A stretch of 64,000 bases of DNA from Bifidobacterium simiiventris (GTDB taxonomy: Bacteria; Actinomycetota; Actinomycetes; Actinomycetales; Bifidobacteriaceae), in assembly GCF_019331715.1 (NCBI RefSeq), contig NZ_JAHBBG010000001.1, positions 550,765 through 614,764 on the forward strand, in the 5' to 3' direction. The notes under the pieces were generated by a model. That model was not told the DNA's origin. It worked only from the letters and a program-made list of their open reading frames with translations, and ran no database searches. Shown in pieces: positions 52,919 through 60,931 of the stretch; within the stretch, counting starts at the first letter, position 1, and each line of letters begins with the position of its first letter. Made by a program: the position numbers and the translations under genes.

Positions 52919-54364
52919 ATGGGGTTCGTGGGCAGAATCGAGGAGCTGAAGACGTTGGAGTACCATGCCTCCCTGGGCAAGTTCCAGATGGTCGTCGTGT
53001 ACGGGCGTCGGCGTGTGGGCAAGACGGCGTTGATCGCGCATTTCTGCGAAAACCGACGCACGCTATGGTTCACGGCCAAGGAGCAGAGCAACGCGGCGAA
53101 CCTACGCGAGTTCTCTCAGGCGGTTCTCACGTTCTTCCATGAGCCGAACTTCCCCTCGGGGTTCTCCAGTTGGGACGGAGCGTTGAACTACATCGCGGAC
53201 AAGGCGAAGAACGATCCGGCCGAACCTTTCGTGTTCGTTTTGGACGAGCTGCCGTACGCGGCCGCAGCGGAACCATCATTGCCGTCCTCATTACAGATCG
53301 TCATCGACCACCGGTTCAAGAACACCAACGTGCTCATGGTACTGTGCGGCTCCAACGAGGGCTTCATGGAAAGCAAGGTGCTTGGCTACAAGAGTCCCTT
53401 GTACGGGCGCAGGAACGCGCAGATCCGGCTCAAGCCGTTCGACCTGTTCGACGCGTGCCGGCTCATGCCCTCGAATGCGGACTGGCAGACCCGCATCCAC
53501 TATTACGCGGCGTTGGGTGGCACCCCCTATTATCTGGAGCAGATCGACCCGGATCTGACGTTTGTGCAGAACATGCGGGCCAGGTGCTTCAGCCAGAACG
53601 GCATCCTGTACGAGGAGCCCATGATGCTGCTGCGTCAGGAACTGCGGGAGCCGGCGTTGTACAGTTCGATCCTAGACGCGGTCGGCGCGGGACGCACCAA
53701 GCCGAAGGAGATCGCCGAATACGCCGGCGTCGATCCGAACACCGTCGGCGCGTACCTGCGTACGCTGGAACAGCTCGGCATCATTGAACGACTGGTGCCG
53801 TTCGGCGATGACCCGAACCGATCCCGCAAGGGACTGTGGAAGATCAAGGACCCATTCTTCGCCTACTGGTACCGGTTCGTCAGCCCCGCGACCGCGCTCG
53901 TCGATACCGGTTATGGGCAGGCGGCCGCCGTGCCGGCCACGTCGGGCGAGGTGTTTGACACGTACGTGGGGCAGCAGTTCGAAACGATGTGCATGCAATG
54001 GCTGTTGCGCCAATGTGGGGAAGGGCAAGTAGAGGGTTTCCTGCCTACCGCGTTCGGCAAGTGGTGGGGCAACGATCCGATCGCCCGCGAACAGACCGAC
54101 ATCGACGTGGTCATGACCGACTCGATCAACCACAAGGTGCTGCTTGGCGAATGCAAATGGCGCGAGCATCTCAACGAGACCGAAGCCGTCGACCGGCTCA
54201 AAGCGCGTTCACCGCTCATCCGCGAGCACGGCGAGCGACTCTACTATCTGTTCACCAAACGACCCGTCAGCGCCGCCACAGCCGCAAAAGCCGCGGTCGA
54301 CCCCACTCTGACCATCATCGATGCCGCAACGATGATGGGCGGCGCCACCACTGCCGGCGAATAG
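52919..54364 (+). CDS. AAA+ ATPase with DUF234 nuclease-like C-terminus
   Basis: The 481-residue protein belongs to the archaeal-ATPase/DUF234 group: Walker A YGRRRVGKTALIAHF at residue 28, Walker B FVFVLDELPYAA near 110, a sensor region LCGSNEGFMESKVLG, a winged helix (KEIAEYAGVDPNTVGAYLRTLEQLG) near 260, and a C-terminal DUF234 part with DIDVVMTD and VLLGECKW, reminiscent of restriction-endonuclease-fold nucleases. The start ATG at 52919 has GGAAGGA upstream; an in-frame ATG 12 codons earlier has none. It may be a defence or toxin-like module; this is inference. Confidence 0.85.
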   Translation: MGFVGRIEELKTLEYHASLGKFQMVVVYGRRRVGKTALIAHFCENRRTLWFTAKEQSNAANLREFSQAVLTFFHEPNFPSGFSSWDGALNYIADKAKNDPAEPFVFVLDELPYAAAAEPSLPSSLQIVIDHRFKNTNVLMVLCGSNEGFMESKVLGYKSPLYGRRNAQIRLKPFDLFDACRLMPSNADWQTRIHYYAALGGTPYYLEQIDPDLTFVQNMRARCFSQNGILYEEPMMLLRQELREPALYSSILDAVGAGRTKPKEIAEYAGVDPNTVGAYLRTLEQLGIIERLVPFGDDPNRSRKGLWKIKDPFFAYWYRFVSPATALVDTGYGQAAAVPATSGEVFDTYVGQQFETMCMQWLLRQCGEGQVEGFLPTAFGKWWGNDPIAREQTDIDVVMTDSINHKVLLGECKWREHLNETEAVDRLKARSPLIREHGERLYYLFTKRPVSAATAAKAAVDPTLTIIDAATMMGGATTAGE

Positions 54365-54660
54365 GACGTCGCAATTGAGATTCATGTTGGTTCGAGTCCA
54401 GGTGGGGAACCCAAGGGGACCTAGCCATCACTGGAATGCCTTCTGCGGATCCTCAGAAACTGCCCGTCATCAGCGCGGCGACCGTCGAACGCGCCCAAAG
54501 ACTCCTCGGGACGACGGCATCCTCGCCATCTGCATGGGCGAACGCCGTCATTGCCTCCGCTTGCGGGACGAAGGTTGCGTCATGATTCCCTCTGTCCATG
54601 ACGTAGATTATTCATCGTGTTTTTTTTGCAAGAAATATCGTATGCTTCACTAAGATTATT
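54365..54660. other. Gap with a second winged-helix remnant
   Basis: A 49-codon frame at 54436-54585 reads QKLPVISAATVERAQRLL, closely resembling KLPDISMTTVERTLKAL of the fragment at 52482. It is probably a decayed paralogue rather than a gene. An AT-rich stretch and the left end of an ISL3 element follow. Confidence 0.4.
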
Positions 54661-56060
54661 GGCGCTTGTGTTGTTTTCGTGGGTGTGGGTTCGTCGTTGA
54701 GCCGTTGAGGGAGTAAGAGAAGAGCGCTTCCTGGGTAGGATGTTTTCGACCAAGATAAACAAGCAACCAGCAAGCGCCTGATGAACAGCATATTCAACCA
54801 GCTCCTCAACGTCAAAAACATGGTGGTCGAGACCGTGCGGATCGTCGACTCGCCGCTGCGTCCCACGCCCGTGCTCGAGATCCGCGTGCGCCCGCGCAAG
54901 GGCATGCTCCGATGCTCCCGCTGCGGGCGGAAACGCCGTGGATACGATCGTGGTGGCGGCGTGCGTCGCTGGCGGCATCAGGACTTCGGCTGCTGGCGGG
55001 TCGAACTGGTCGCCGTGATGCCGCGAGTGGACTGTCCCAGGTGCGGTGTCGTGGTCGCGCGAGTGCCGTGGGCGGAGCCGGGCAGCCGGTTCACTAGGGA
55101 TTTCGAGACGGAATGCGCATGGCTGATGACCGTCGCGAACCAGAAGACGGTGAGCGGGTTCCTGCATGTCGCGTGGAGGACCGCGGGCGACATCGCCCAC
55201 AGGGTCGCCGAACGGCTGAAAGCGTCGATGCCGTCGCCGTTCGACGGTCTGACGGCGATCGGCGTGGACGAGACCAGCTACAGGAAGGGCCACACGTATT
55301 TGACCGTGGTCGTCGACCACGAGAGGCACCGCGTGATCTGGGCGCACGACGGATACGGCAGGGACGTGTTCGACCTGTTCTTCCAACAGCTCACCGACGA
55401 ACAGAAAGCATCCATCACAGTGGTGACCGGCGACGGGGCGCGTTGGATCGACTCATGCGTGCACGAGCACTGCCCGCAGGCCGAACGCGTGCTGGACGGC
55501 TTCCACATCGTCAGCTGGATGAGCGACGCGCTCGACAAGGTCAGGAAACGACTGTGGAACCAAGCCAGACACGAACACGACGAGGAAACCACCAAGCGCA
55601 TGCGCGGCGTCAAATACGCCGTCCTGAAGAACCCCGACCGGCTCACCGACAAGCAGAACGAGGCGTTCGACACCCTGCGCAACACGGACCCGAAGGGCCA
55701 GCTCTACCGTGCCTGGCAGCTCAAGGAACTGCTGCGCACCCTGCTCAAGCATCCCCTCGACCAAGCCAAGACGGAATTGAACCACTGGGTGTTCTGGGCG
55801 TCACACTCGCGCATCCCCGAAATCGTCGAACTCGCCAGGAAGATCCGACGCCGCCGGCCCGACATCCTGCGCACGATCGAACTGGGCCACTCCAACGCCA
55901 GGCTCGAGGCGTTCAACAACCGCATCAAAGTCACCATCCGCATGGCCTACGGCTTCCACCACGTCACCAACCTCATAGCGCTCATCATGCTCAGATGCGG
56001 CGGACTCAACATCCAACTACCAACACCAACGACCTAACCCACGAAAACAACAGAAGCCTC
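54661..56060 (+). mobile_element. ISL3-family insertion sequence
   Basis: Inverted repeats of about 24 bp with four mismatches bound it: GGCGCTTGTGTTGTTTTCGT at the left and its relative GAGGCTTCTGTTGTTTTCGT read inwards from the right; both continue GGGT. The transposase is intact. I do not see a clean target-site duplication in the flanks. Confidence 0.8.
54781..56037 (+). CDS. ISL3-family transposase
   Basis: The 418-residue protein has two N-terminal zinc-finger pairs (CSRCGRKRRG, CPRCGVVVARV), an HTH-like region (TVANQKTVSGFLHVAWRTAGDI), and the DDE residues in GVDETSYRKGH, VTGDGARWIDSC and NARLEAFNNRIK. It is full length and undisturbed. Translation of the rest matches ISL3 transposases of bifidobacteria and other actinobacteria. 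Confidence 0.95.
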   Translation: MNSIFNQLLNVKNMVVETVRIVDSPLRPTPVLEIRVRPRKGMLRCSRCGRKRRGYDRGGGVRRWRHQDFGCWRVELVAVMPRVDCPRCGVVVARVPWAEPGSRFTRDFETECAWLMTVANQKTVSGFLHVAWRTAGDIAHRVAERLKASMPSPFDGLTAIGVDETSYRKGHTYLTVVVDHERHRVIWAHDGYGRDVFDLFFQQLTDEQKASITVVTGDGARWIDSCVHEHCPQAERVLDGFHIVSWMSDALDKVRKRLWNQARHEHDEETTKRMRGVKYAVLKNPDRLTDKQNEAFDTLRNTDPKGQLYRAWQLKELLRTLLKHPLDQAKTELNHWVFWASHSRIPEIVELARKIRRRRPDILRTIELGHSNARLEAFNNRIKVTIRMAYGFHHVTNLIALIMLRCGGLNIQLPTPTT

Positions 56061-56430
56061 ATATTTTTTGCATTTCCATTGATCGGACAGGTATATTGAA
56101 AATTCGGAACAGAGTGAGGAAGGCGCCTCCGGCGATCATTGCCGGACGTCGTCGAATCGATCCGTGATCGTGGTATCGGATCGGGAAAACAGAAAACTTG
56201 AGCCGCGCAGACTCAAGTTTTTCACTGTGGGTAAAACTCGGGAACATCCTCTGCCGGACGCCTATTGTGTGGGGTGAAAGGACAAGGCAGGAGCTCCGGG
56301 AGGGGTTCCGGGAACGGCGACGATAGCCGGTCGGCCGAGTTCCGGGGCGCACCGTGAGGCGGGTTCCGGGGAGGCGGTCCGGCGAGCCAAACCGTTCCAC
56401 TCCATGCATGTTTTGTAAGGAGTACCGATT
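56061..56430. other. Upstream region of hsp20
   Basis: About 370 bp between the ISL3 element and the hsp20 gene. It carries the HAIR element at 56197-56217 and G-rich leader DNA. No gene candidate. Confidence 0.5.
56197..56217. promoter_or_regulatory. HAIR element (HspR operator) before hsp20
   Basis: CTTGAGC-N7-ACTCAAG matches the HspR-associated inverted repeat CTTGAGT-N7-ACTCAAG with one mismatch, extended by AAA/TTT on both sides. It predicts heat-shock control of hsp20 by HspR. Its T-rich right side also gives it some terminator character. Confidence 0.75.
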
Positions 56431-56889
56431 ATGGCGATGTTTCCGGCTTTGATGAATGACACGATGTTCTCCGATCTGTTCGATGATCCGTTCTTCGAGG
56501 GTTGGCGCAACGCGGACAACGGTTCGGCGGCCGCCGTGATGCCGGCGAACATGATGTCGACGGATGTGCGCGAGAAGGACGACTGCTACGACGTCGACAT
56601 CGACATGCCAGGCTTCGACAAGAACGACATCTCGATCGAGCTCAACAACGGCTACCTGACCGTCTCCGCCCACAAGGACGAGGATTCGGACGACAAGGAC
56701 AAGGACGGCAAGTGGCTGCGTCGTGAGCGTTACATGGGCACTTGTTCGCGTAGCTTCTACGTCGGCGAGGACGTGAAGGAATCCGACATCCACGCCTCGT
56801 ACAAGAACGGCACGTTGTGCATTCAGGTCCCGAAGATGCAGGCCCAGCCGCAGGTCGAAGCCAAGCACCAGATCGCGATTGAGGGCTGA
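56431..56889 (+). CDS. hsp20: Small heat-shock protein Hsp20
   Basis: The 152-residue chaperone holds unfolded proteins under heat or acid stress. The alpha-crystallin domain spans about residues 45-140 (DVREKDDCYDVDIDMPGFDKNDI, NNGYLTVSAHK, ASYKNGTLCIQVPK). A short aromatic N-terminus (MFPALMNDTMFSDLFDDPFF) and an acidic insert DEDSDDKDKDGKW are normal for actinobacterial forms. GTAAGGAG precedes the ATG. The C-terminal IxI motif appears as HQIAIEG. Confidence 0.95.
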   Translation: MAMFPALMNDTMFSDLFDDPFFEGWRNADNGSAAAVMPANMMSTDVREKDDCYDVDIDMPGFDKNDISIELNNGYLTVSAHKDEDSDDKDKDGKWLRRERYMGTCSRSFYVGEDVKESDIHASYKNGTLCIQVPKMQAQPQVEAKHQIAIEG

Positions 56890-57000
56890 GTCGTTAAGAA
56901 AACAGCCCGGTGGGTTTCTTTTCGTCGCCTGACGGATATTGCCCGCGCCAACATCCGCGGAGTCCGCCAGACGACGAGGAAACACAGCCAAGCCTTAAAG

Positions 57001-57046
57001 CGGGGAGGCAGATGGTCATCATCAACCATCTGCCTCCCCGTTTTTT
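57001..57046 (+). terminator. Intrinsic terminator downstream of hsp20
   Basis: CGGGGAGGCAGATGG and CCATCTGCCTCCCCG form a perfect 15-bp stem with a 10-nt loop and are followed by six T. It lies about 110 bp after the hsp20 stop. Confidence 0.85.
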
Positions 57047-57867
57047 CGTACGGAACATGTGCGAAGCCGCAAGGAGTCGACCGTCAAACTCGGAAAGCAA
57101 CTGCCGGACGATTCCCCAGTCCGTCGAGGAAAGTATGTCTCCGCGACGGAATCTTGCTTGACCTTCGTTTCATTGATGAATCTACAGGTGTCCCACTGAT
57201 GAATCCACTGGGCGGAAGCCTTTCTCTGCTAAACAGGGTTATGGGAACTTTTGTGGTGTTTGAGACGCCGGTTTCCCGTCGTCGGTCTCCCCATGGTGCG
57301 GTAAATCTCCCATGGTGCGGTAAAACCCACATGGTGCGGTAATGGAAAACGGCTTGATTTCAAGGATCGTGCAACATGCCACGGTACATGTTCACCGCAC
57401 CATGGGAGATTTACCGCACCATGGGGGTTTTACCGCACCATGGAAGTGTACGTGAACCATCGCGCCGACGGGACACCCCTGACTTGTCCCAACGGAGGAA
57501 AACAACACCCGGACACGCTTACTCCCACAAGGCCAAACCCCGGGCATACACACCACACAAGTTCCCATAACCCCATAAAAGGTGGCCCTCACATCCTTTT
57601 CGGTGTTCTCCGACGGATATGGTGGCCTCACTCTGGCGGATTCCTTTACTCAAGCCACACGACGATTGGTTCGCATGGATCTCGGCTATTCGGACCGATC
57701 ATAATGTGAAATCCCCCGGATCTGATCGTGTTGAGAGATCGACGCGGACGGCTAGGCGGCCGGTCATCCGACACTCAAAAACCCGTCCGGAAACGTCGCA
57801 TTCATACGACGTCTATCGGATGCCGGTCGGATTCAAACGCGTCGTCATTGCCGTCGCAGTCTGCCGT
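57047..57867. other. Long gene-free region with iteron-like block
   Basis: Between the hsp20 terminator and the sortase stop codon no convincing gene is present on either strand. The only strong structure is the phased repeat block at 57291-57443. The rest looks like unremarkable intergenic DNA. Confidence 0.5.
57291..57443. repeat. Phased iteron-like block: three direct plus three inverted copies of CCATGGTGCGGT
   Basis: Forward copies begin at 57291, 57310 and 57329 (the last ACATGGTGCGGT); inverted copies ACCGCACCATGG begin at 57394, 57413 and 57432. Within each triplet the spacing is exactly 19 bp, and the triplets are 53 bp apart. The 7-bp spacers differ (AAATCTC- and AAAACCC-type), and their order is not mirror-symmetrical, so the block is not one simple hairpin. 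Confidence 0.9.
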
Positions 57868-58767
57868 TTATCTACGGCCGCGGCGGAGAGCGAGCTGGTC
57901 GGTGGAGTGGCCGGCGTGGGGGCGACGGTGGCGCAGCACGAGCCAGCGTACGACCAGTATGCCGACGATGAGCACCGCGACAGTGACCGAGACGATGCCG
58001 ATCGTGAGCGTGCGCACCGGGGTGTCGTAGTCGGTCGCGTCCGGCGTCTTCGGATTCGGGATGCGATGGCCGCGCACGAGGAGGCGATGCGTGTTCACCC
58101 CGTACGGCGTGCAGGTGACAACGGTCGCATAGTCCTTGCCGTCCTCGATCGCGAGATTGTCGAGTTGGTTCGGCAGCACGACGCTGATCTTGTCGACCTG
58201 ATACGTGTATGTTTCGCCGAGCACGTGGAATGCGAACGCGTCGCCTTTGACGAGCGTGTCAAGACCGGTCAGCAGCTTCGCGCTCGGCAGGCCGGTATGC
58301 CCGGAGACGACCGCGTGCGTGGTCGCGCCGCCCACCGGAAGACTGCTGCCTTCCAAGTGGCCGATCGCGATCTGCAGGACGCCTTCGTCCGTGCCGTGAT
58401 ACACCGGGAAACGTACCTTGAGTTTAGGGATCGTCACGTACCCCATGATGCCGGTGCCCGATACGTCCAGCAATGACTCGTATTCGGCTTTCTGCTGTTT
58501 GTCGAGCGTCCACCGGTCTGCGATCGTTGGCAGTGTCGCGTTGTATGCGCGCGCCGCTTCCAGCATCTGCTTGCGCTGCGCTTTCGATAGATCCTCGGTC
58601 TGCTCGATATACGTCGCCACCGCACGCGACTGATGCATACGATTCCACCAGTCAGCCACCGTCGGATACGAAATCAGTCCCACGCCCACGACGAACACCA
58701 CAGCGAAGAATGCGGAAATGATCGCTGACACAACATCCAGCACCGTGCGCTTACGTTTCGCGGCCAT
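57868..58767 (-). CDS. srtC: Class C (pilus) sortase
   Basis: The 299-residue transpeptidase joins pilin subunits through their sorting signals. An N-terminal membrane anchor (about residues 10-32), the catalytic His157 in VVSGHTGL, Cys219 in VVTCTPYG and Arg232 in HRLLVRGHR are present, and a second hydrophobic segment lies at the C-terminus (about 256-278), the hallmark of class C. AGAAAGGAAA precedes the ATG at 58767; the frame is open 18 codons further. It belongs to the pilus locus, but an inserted gene separates it from the pilins. Confidence 0.93.
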   Translation of the reverse strand: MAAKRKRTVLDVVSAIISAFFAVVFVVGVGLISYPTVADWWNRMHQSRAVATYIEQTEDLSKAQRKQMLEAARAYNATLPTIADRWTLDKQQKAEYESLLDVSGTGIMGYVTIPKLKVRFPVYHGTDEGVLQIAIGHLEGSSLPVGGATTHAVVSGHTGLPSAKLLTGLDTLVKGDAFAFHVLGETYTYQVDKISVVLPNQLDNLAIEDGKDYATVVTCTPYGVNTHRLLVRGHRIPNPKTPDATDYDTPVRTLTIGIVSVTVAVLIVGILVVRWLVLRHRRPHAGHSTDQLALRRGRR

Positions 58768-58854
58768 TTTGCGTTTCCTTTCTTGTGGGGCGGGTAATGA
58801 TTGATGAGCGATGAGCGCCATCGGAATCGCGCTTCGCGCGATGCTGCGCTATTA

Positions 58855-59060
58855 AGCGGCCGTTGGCCGCGGAGTACCCCAACCCGCCCGGCCTACGCCG
58901 GGCACCCTCCCCTGAAAAGGGGAGGGAGACATTGAAGCCTTCCCTCGCAAGGAAGGCACCGGACAGAACCGGCTGGTTCCGACCGACTCGGTCACTTCCC
59001 TCCTCTTTTAGGGGAGGGTGGCGCAAAGCGCCGGGGGGGTACTCGCGGCCAAAGGCCGCT
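58855..59060. repeat. Inverted-repeat element GCGGCC...GAGTACCCC between sortase and membrane gene
   Basis: Arms at 58855-58927 and about 58995-59060 are imperfect reverse complements: GCGGCCGTTGGCCGCGGAGTACCCC at the left and GGGGTACTCGCGGCCAAAGGCCGC at the right, each continuing into CCGGGC..ACCCTCCCCT / AGGGGAGGGTGG..CGCCGGG. It fills most of the gap on the downstream side of the AT-rich gene. Confidence 0.65.
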
Positions 59061-59128
59061 AATATCACCGCATCGGCTGCAAACCGATCCCATTCCCCAT
59101 GCGCCACCATCCCATTTTGGCTCATACG

Positions 59129-60379
59129 TCACCGAGAGCCACATGATCCATCTATGCCAACAAACCCATACGAATCATCCGAGGAGCATTGATCTTTCTG
59201 ATTCTCAACCAGTTTCTTAACAGCATCTGCTTGTGTATCCAACTCCTCTTTCAGTTGACTAGCGGTATCAAAAATTTCCTTCCATTGAGATTCATGAGTT
59301 TCAGACATCGTTAGATGACCATCTACATACTGGGCATCTTTATCAAGAAGATCATGAAGACCAGTCACTACACTGCTCTTTCTCATAGATGACAACATCC
59401 GAGCCTCTCCATATGTCTCTGAGGCAGACCGCACACTTTTATTCAATGATTTCAACGCTTTCTCAGTCGTTATTTGATCGGGAGAGCACTGACCATTCAC
59501 CACAATTTCCCCTGCTGCAGCACATGATACTTCCTGTTGCGATGCAAGATACGATTGATGGACAATATGGGCACCTAAGCCAAGTACAGCAATAGCACAT
59601 AACAAGCAAGCAACTATCCGAGCTTTTGGCCAACATGTATGCTCATTTGCACGGAATATAACCAGACAAGCGGGAATCACATCCATAACTAAATTATGAA
59701 TACATTCAATCGCGACCACCGTGAGGGCCAGTCCAATTAACTGATCAATTTCATCAGGATTGACGTCGATTATCCAGAAGATCAAAAAGCAAAACAATCC
59801 AATCGCAATAGGATAGCGCGTATTGGCAAGAATATTTTTGACTGATTCTGCCTCAAGAGCTGTCTCATTCTGAACCTTAGTGGAAGACACGTACCCATAT
59901 GCCCAATAAAATACAAGGAATATGCATCCAATTACAGCGCAGGCTCTTCCATATAAGGATGTCCATTCAGACGAAACTCCGCAGTAGATTAAACATAGCG
60001 AGAGACCAGCATATATAAAGAAATACTCCAGCCATGATTTTACCTGCAGTTTTTCCTTATCTCTCCGATAATGGAAAAACCCACCAATTAGAACAATTAA
60101 GCATAGGACGCTATATGCAATAATCCACCAACATGGAAGAGCCCCATGAATGCACACTATCTTCCATATGACCAAAAAGATTATTCCGCAAGAAATAATT
60201 ATGCGGATATTATGAAATAATATTAACCCGACTCCGCGCAGAGAAAACCAAATATTATATATACAATTCTTTAATAATTTGCTTATTGGACAATCAGAAG
60301 TTTTATCTTTTGACGGCTTGACGGGTCGATCAGCCAACTCATTATCTACGCTCTGCGGTTCCGATTCCTGCTGAGTCAT
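59129..60379 (-). CDS. AT-rich polytopic membrane protein, probably acquired
   Basis: The 416-residue protein has about seven hydrophobic segments (residues about 45-285) and a C-terminal external domain with a helical region and paired Cys (VSCAAAGEIVVNGQCS near the last membrane segment, DQCSSDD..GSCG at the end). I recognise no family. The DNA is clearly more AT-rich than its neighbours and uses codons such as ATA, AGA-like and TTT/ATT freely, and palindromic elements lie on both sides, so it was probably transferred in. AGAAGGAACGGG precedes the ATG at 60379. It sits between the sortase and minor pilin genes and may be an unrelated passenger. Confidence 0.7.
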   Translation of the reverse strand: MTQQESEPQSVDNELADRPVKPSKDKTSDCPISKLLKNCIYNIWFSLRGVGLILFHNIRIIISCGIIFLVIWKIVCIHGALPCWWIIAYSVLCLIVLIGGFFHYRRDKEKLQVKSWLEYFFIYAGLSLCLIYCGVSSEWTSLYGRACAVIGCIFLVFYWAYGYVSSTKVQNETALEAESVKNILANTRYPIAIGLFCFLIFWIIDVNPDEIDQLIGLALTVVAIECIHNLVMDVIPACLVIFRANEHTCWPKARIVACLLCAIAVLGLGAHIVHQSYLASQQEVSCAAAGEIVVNGQCSPDQITTEKALKSLNKSVRSASETYGEARMLSSMRKSSVVTGLHDLLDKDAQYVDGHLTMSETHESQWKEIFDTASQLKEELDTQADAVKKLVENQKDQCSSDDSYGFVGIDGSCGSR

Positions 60380-60423
60380 GTTCCCGTTCCTTCTTACTGA
60401 TTTTTTCTCAAAAAGAGGCGGAT

Positions 60424-60463
60424 TCTTCCGGAGTGCTAAAAGTAACGAACGCACTCCGGAAGA
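60424..60463 (-). promoter_or_regulatory. Perfect 13-bp stem upstream of the AT-rich gene
   Basis: TCTTCCGGAGTGC and GCACTCCGGAAGA pair around a 14-nt loop, 45 bp before the start codon. It may be an operator, or the terminator of an upstream transcript reading in the same direction (minor pilin). Confidence 0.45.
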
Positions 60464-60619
60464 GTCCTGACTTACTCAGGGGCGATGGGGCGGGGATGCC
60501 GGGAGTCCCGCGGGAGGTGAGAGAGTAAAGCGGTATCTCCACGGATCCCCATGCCATCAAGTATTTGTTTATGACCTGTGAAACAGGTGAAGCTCCCCCG
60601 GTTTGGAGGAGCTACGTAT

Positions 60620-60924
60620 GATGCTGGCGGAGCCTTGGCGCCCTGCAATTACGGACAGTCTTGCGGCTGACTTTCTTGCTGGCTCGCCTGTCGGCTCGCA
60701 CATTGCCTACAAACAGCTCTGCTGCTTGCTTAACAGCAATGTCCTTGCTGAGGGAGCTGGCTCGCGAAGCGAGACTGAGGGAGAGACTGCGGCGAAGCCG
60801 CTATGTAACGGCATCGGCCGTAGGCCGATTCAGTTATACTGGCGGCCTTCGGTCGCGACGCTCCCTCAGTCAGCCTGCGGCTGACAGCTCCCTCAGCCGA
60901 GGGAGCCAAGGCTCCGCCGGCATC
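60620..60924. mobile_element. MITE-like element with 20-bp terminal inverted repeats
   Basis: GATGCTGGCGGAGCCTTGGC at 60620-60639 and its reverse complement with one mismatch at 60905-60924 enclose about 265 bp that carry copies of the GGCTCCCTC/GAGGGAGC palindrome and no gene. A solo end with the same outer sequence occurs at 21640. Confidence 0.6.
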
Positions 60925-60931
60925 AGAGGGT

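Larger units (their letters stand above)
60380..60931. other. Repeat-filled gap between the AT-rich gene and minor pilin gene
   Basis: The region has a perfect stem TCTTCCGGAGTGC (60424-60436) with GCACTCCGGAAGA (60451-60463) directly before the AT-rich gene's leader, and the 305-bp inverted-repeat element at 60620-60924. No gene found. Confidence 0.5.

Noticed and set aside
54380..54420. tRNA-like 3' end (GGTTCGAGTCC) after the ATPase gene
   Set aside because: The T-stem pairs only in part and no D-arm, anticodon arm or acceptor partner can be found upstream; at most an attachment-site-like remnant.
56190..56220. CIRCE element before hsp20
   Set aside because: CIRCE is TTAGCACTC-N9-GAGTGCTAA; the sequence here has CTTGAG/CTCAAG arms with a 7-bp spacer, which fits HAIR instead.
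57291..57443. Plasmid or phage replication origin
   Set aside because: Iterons alone are present; no Rep, partition or phage genes are near, so origin function is not supported.
57376..57709. Short plus-strand open frames across and after the iteron block
   Set aside because: They are made of the repeats or lack start signals, and their translations resemble no protein family.
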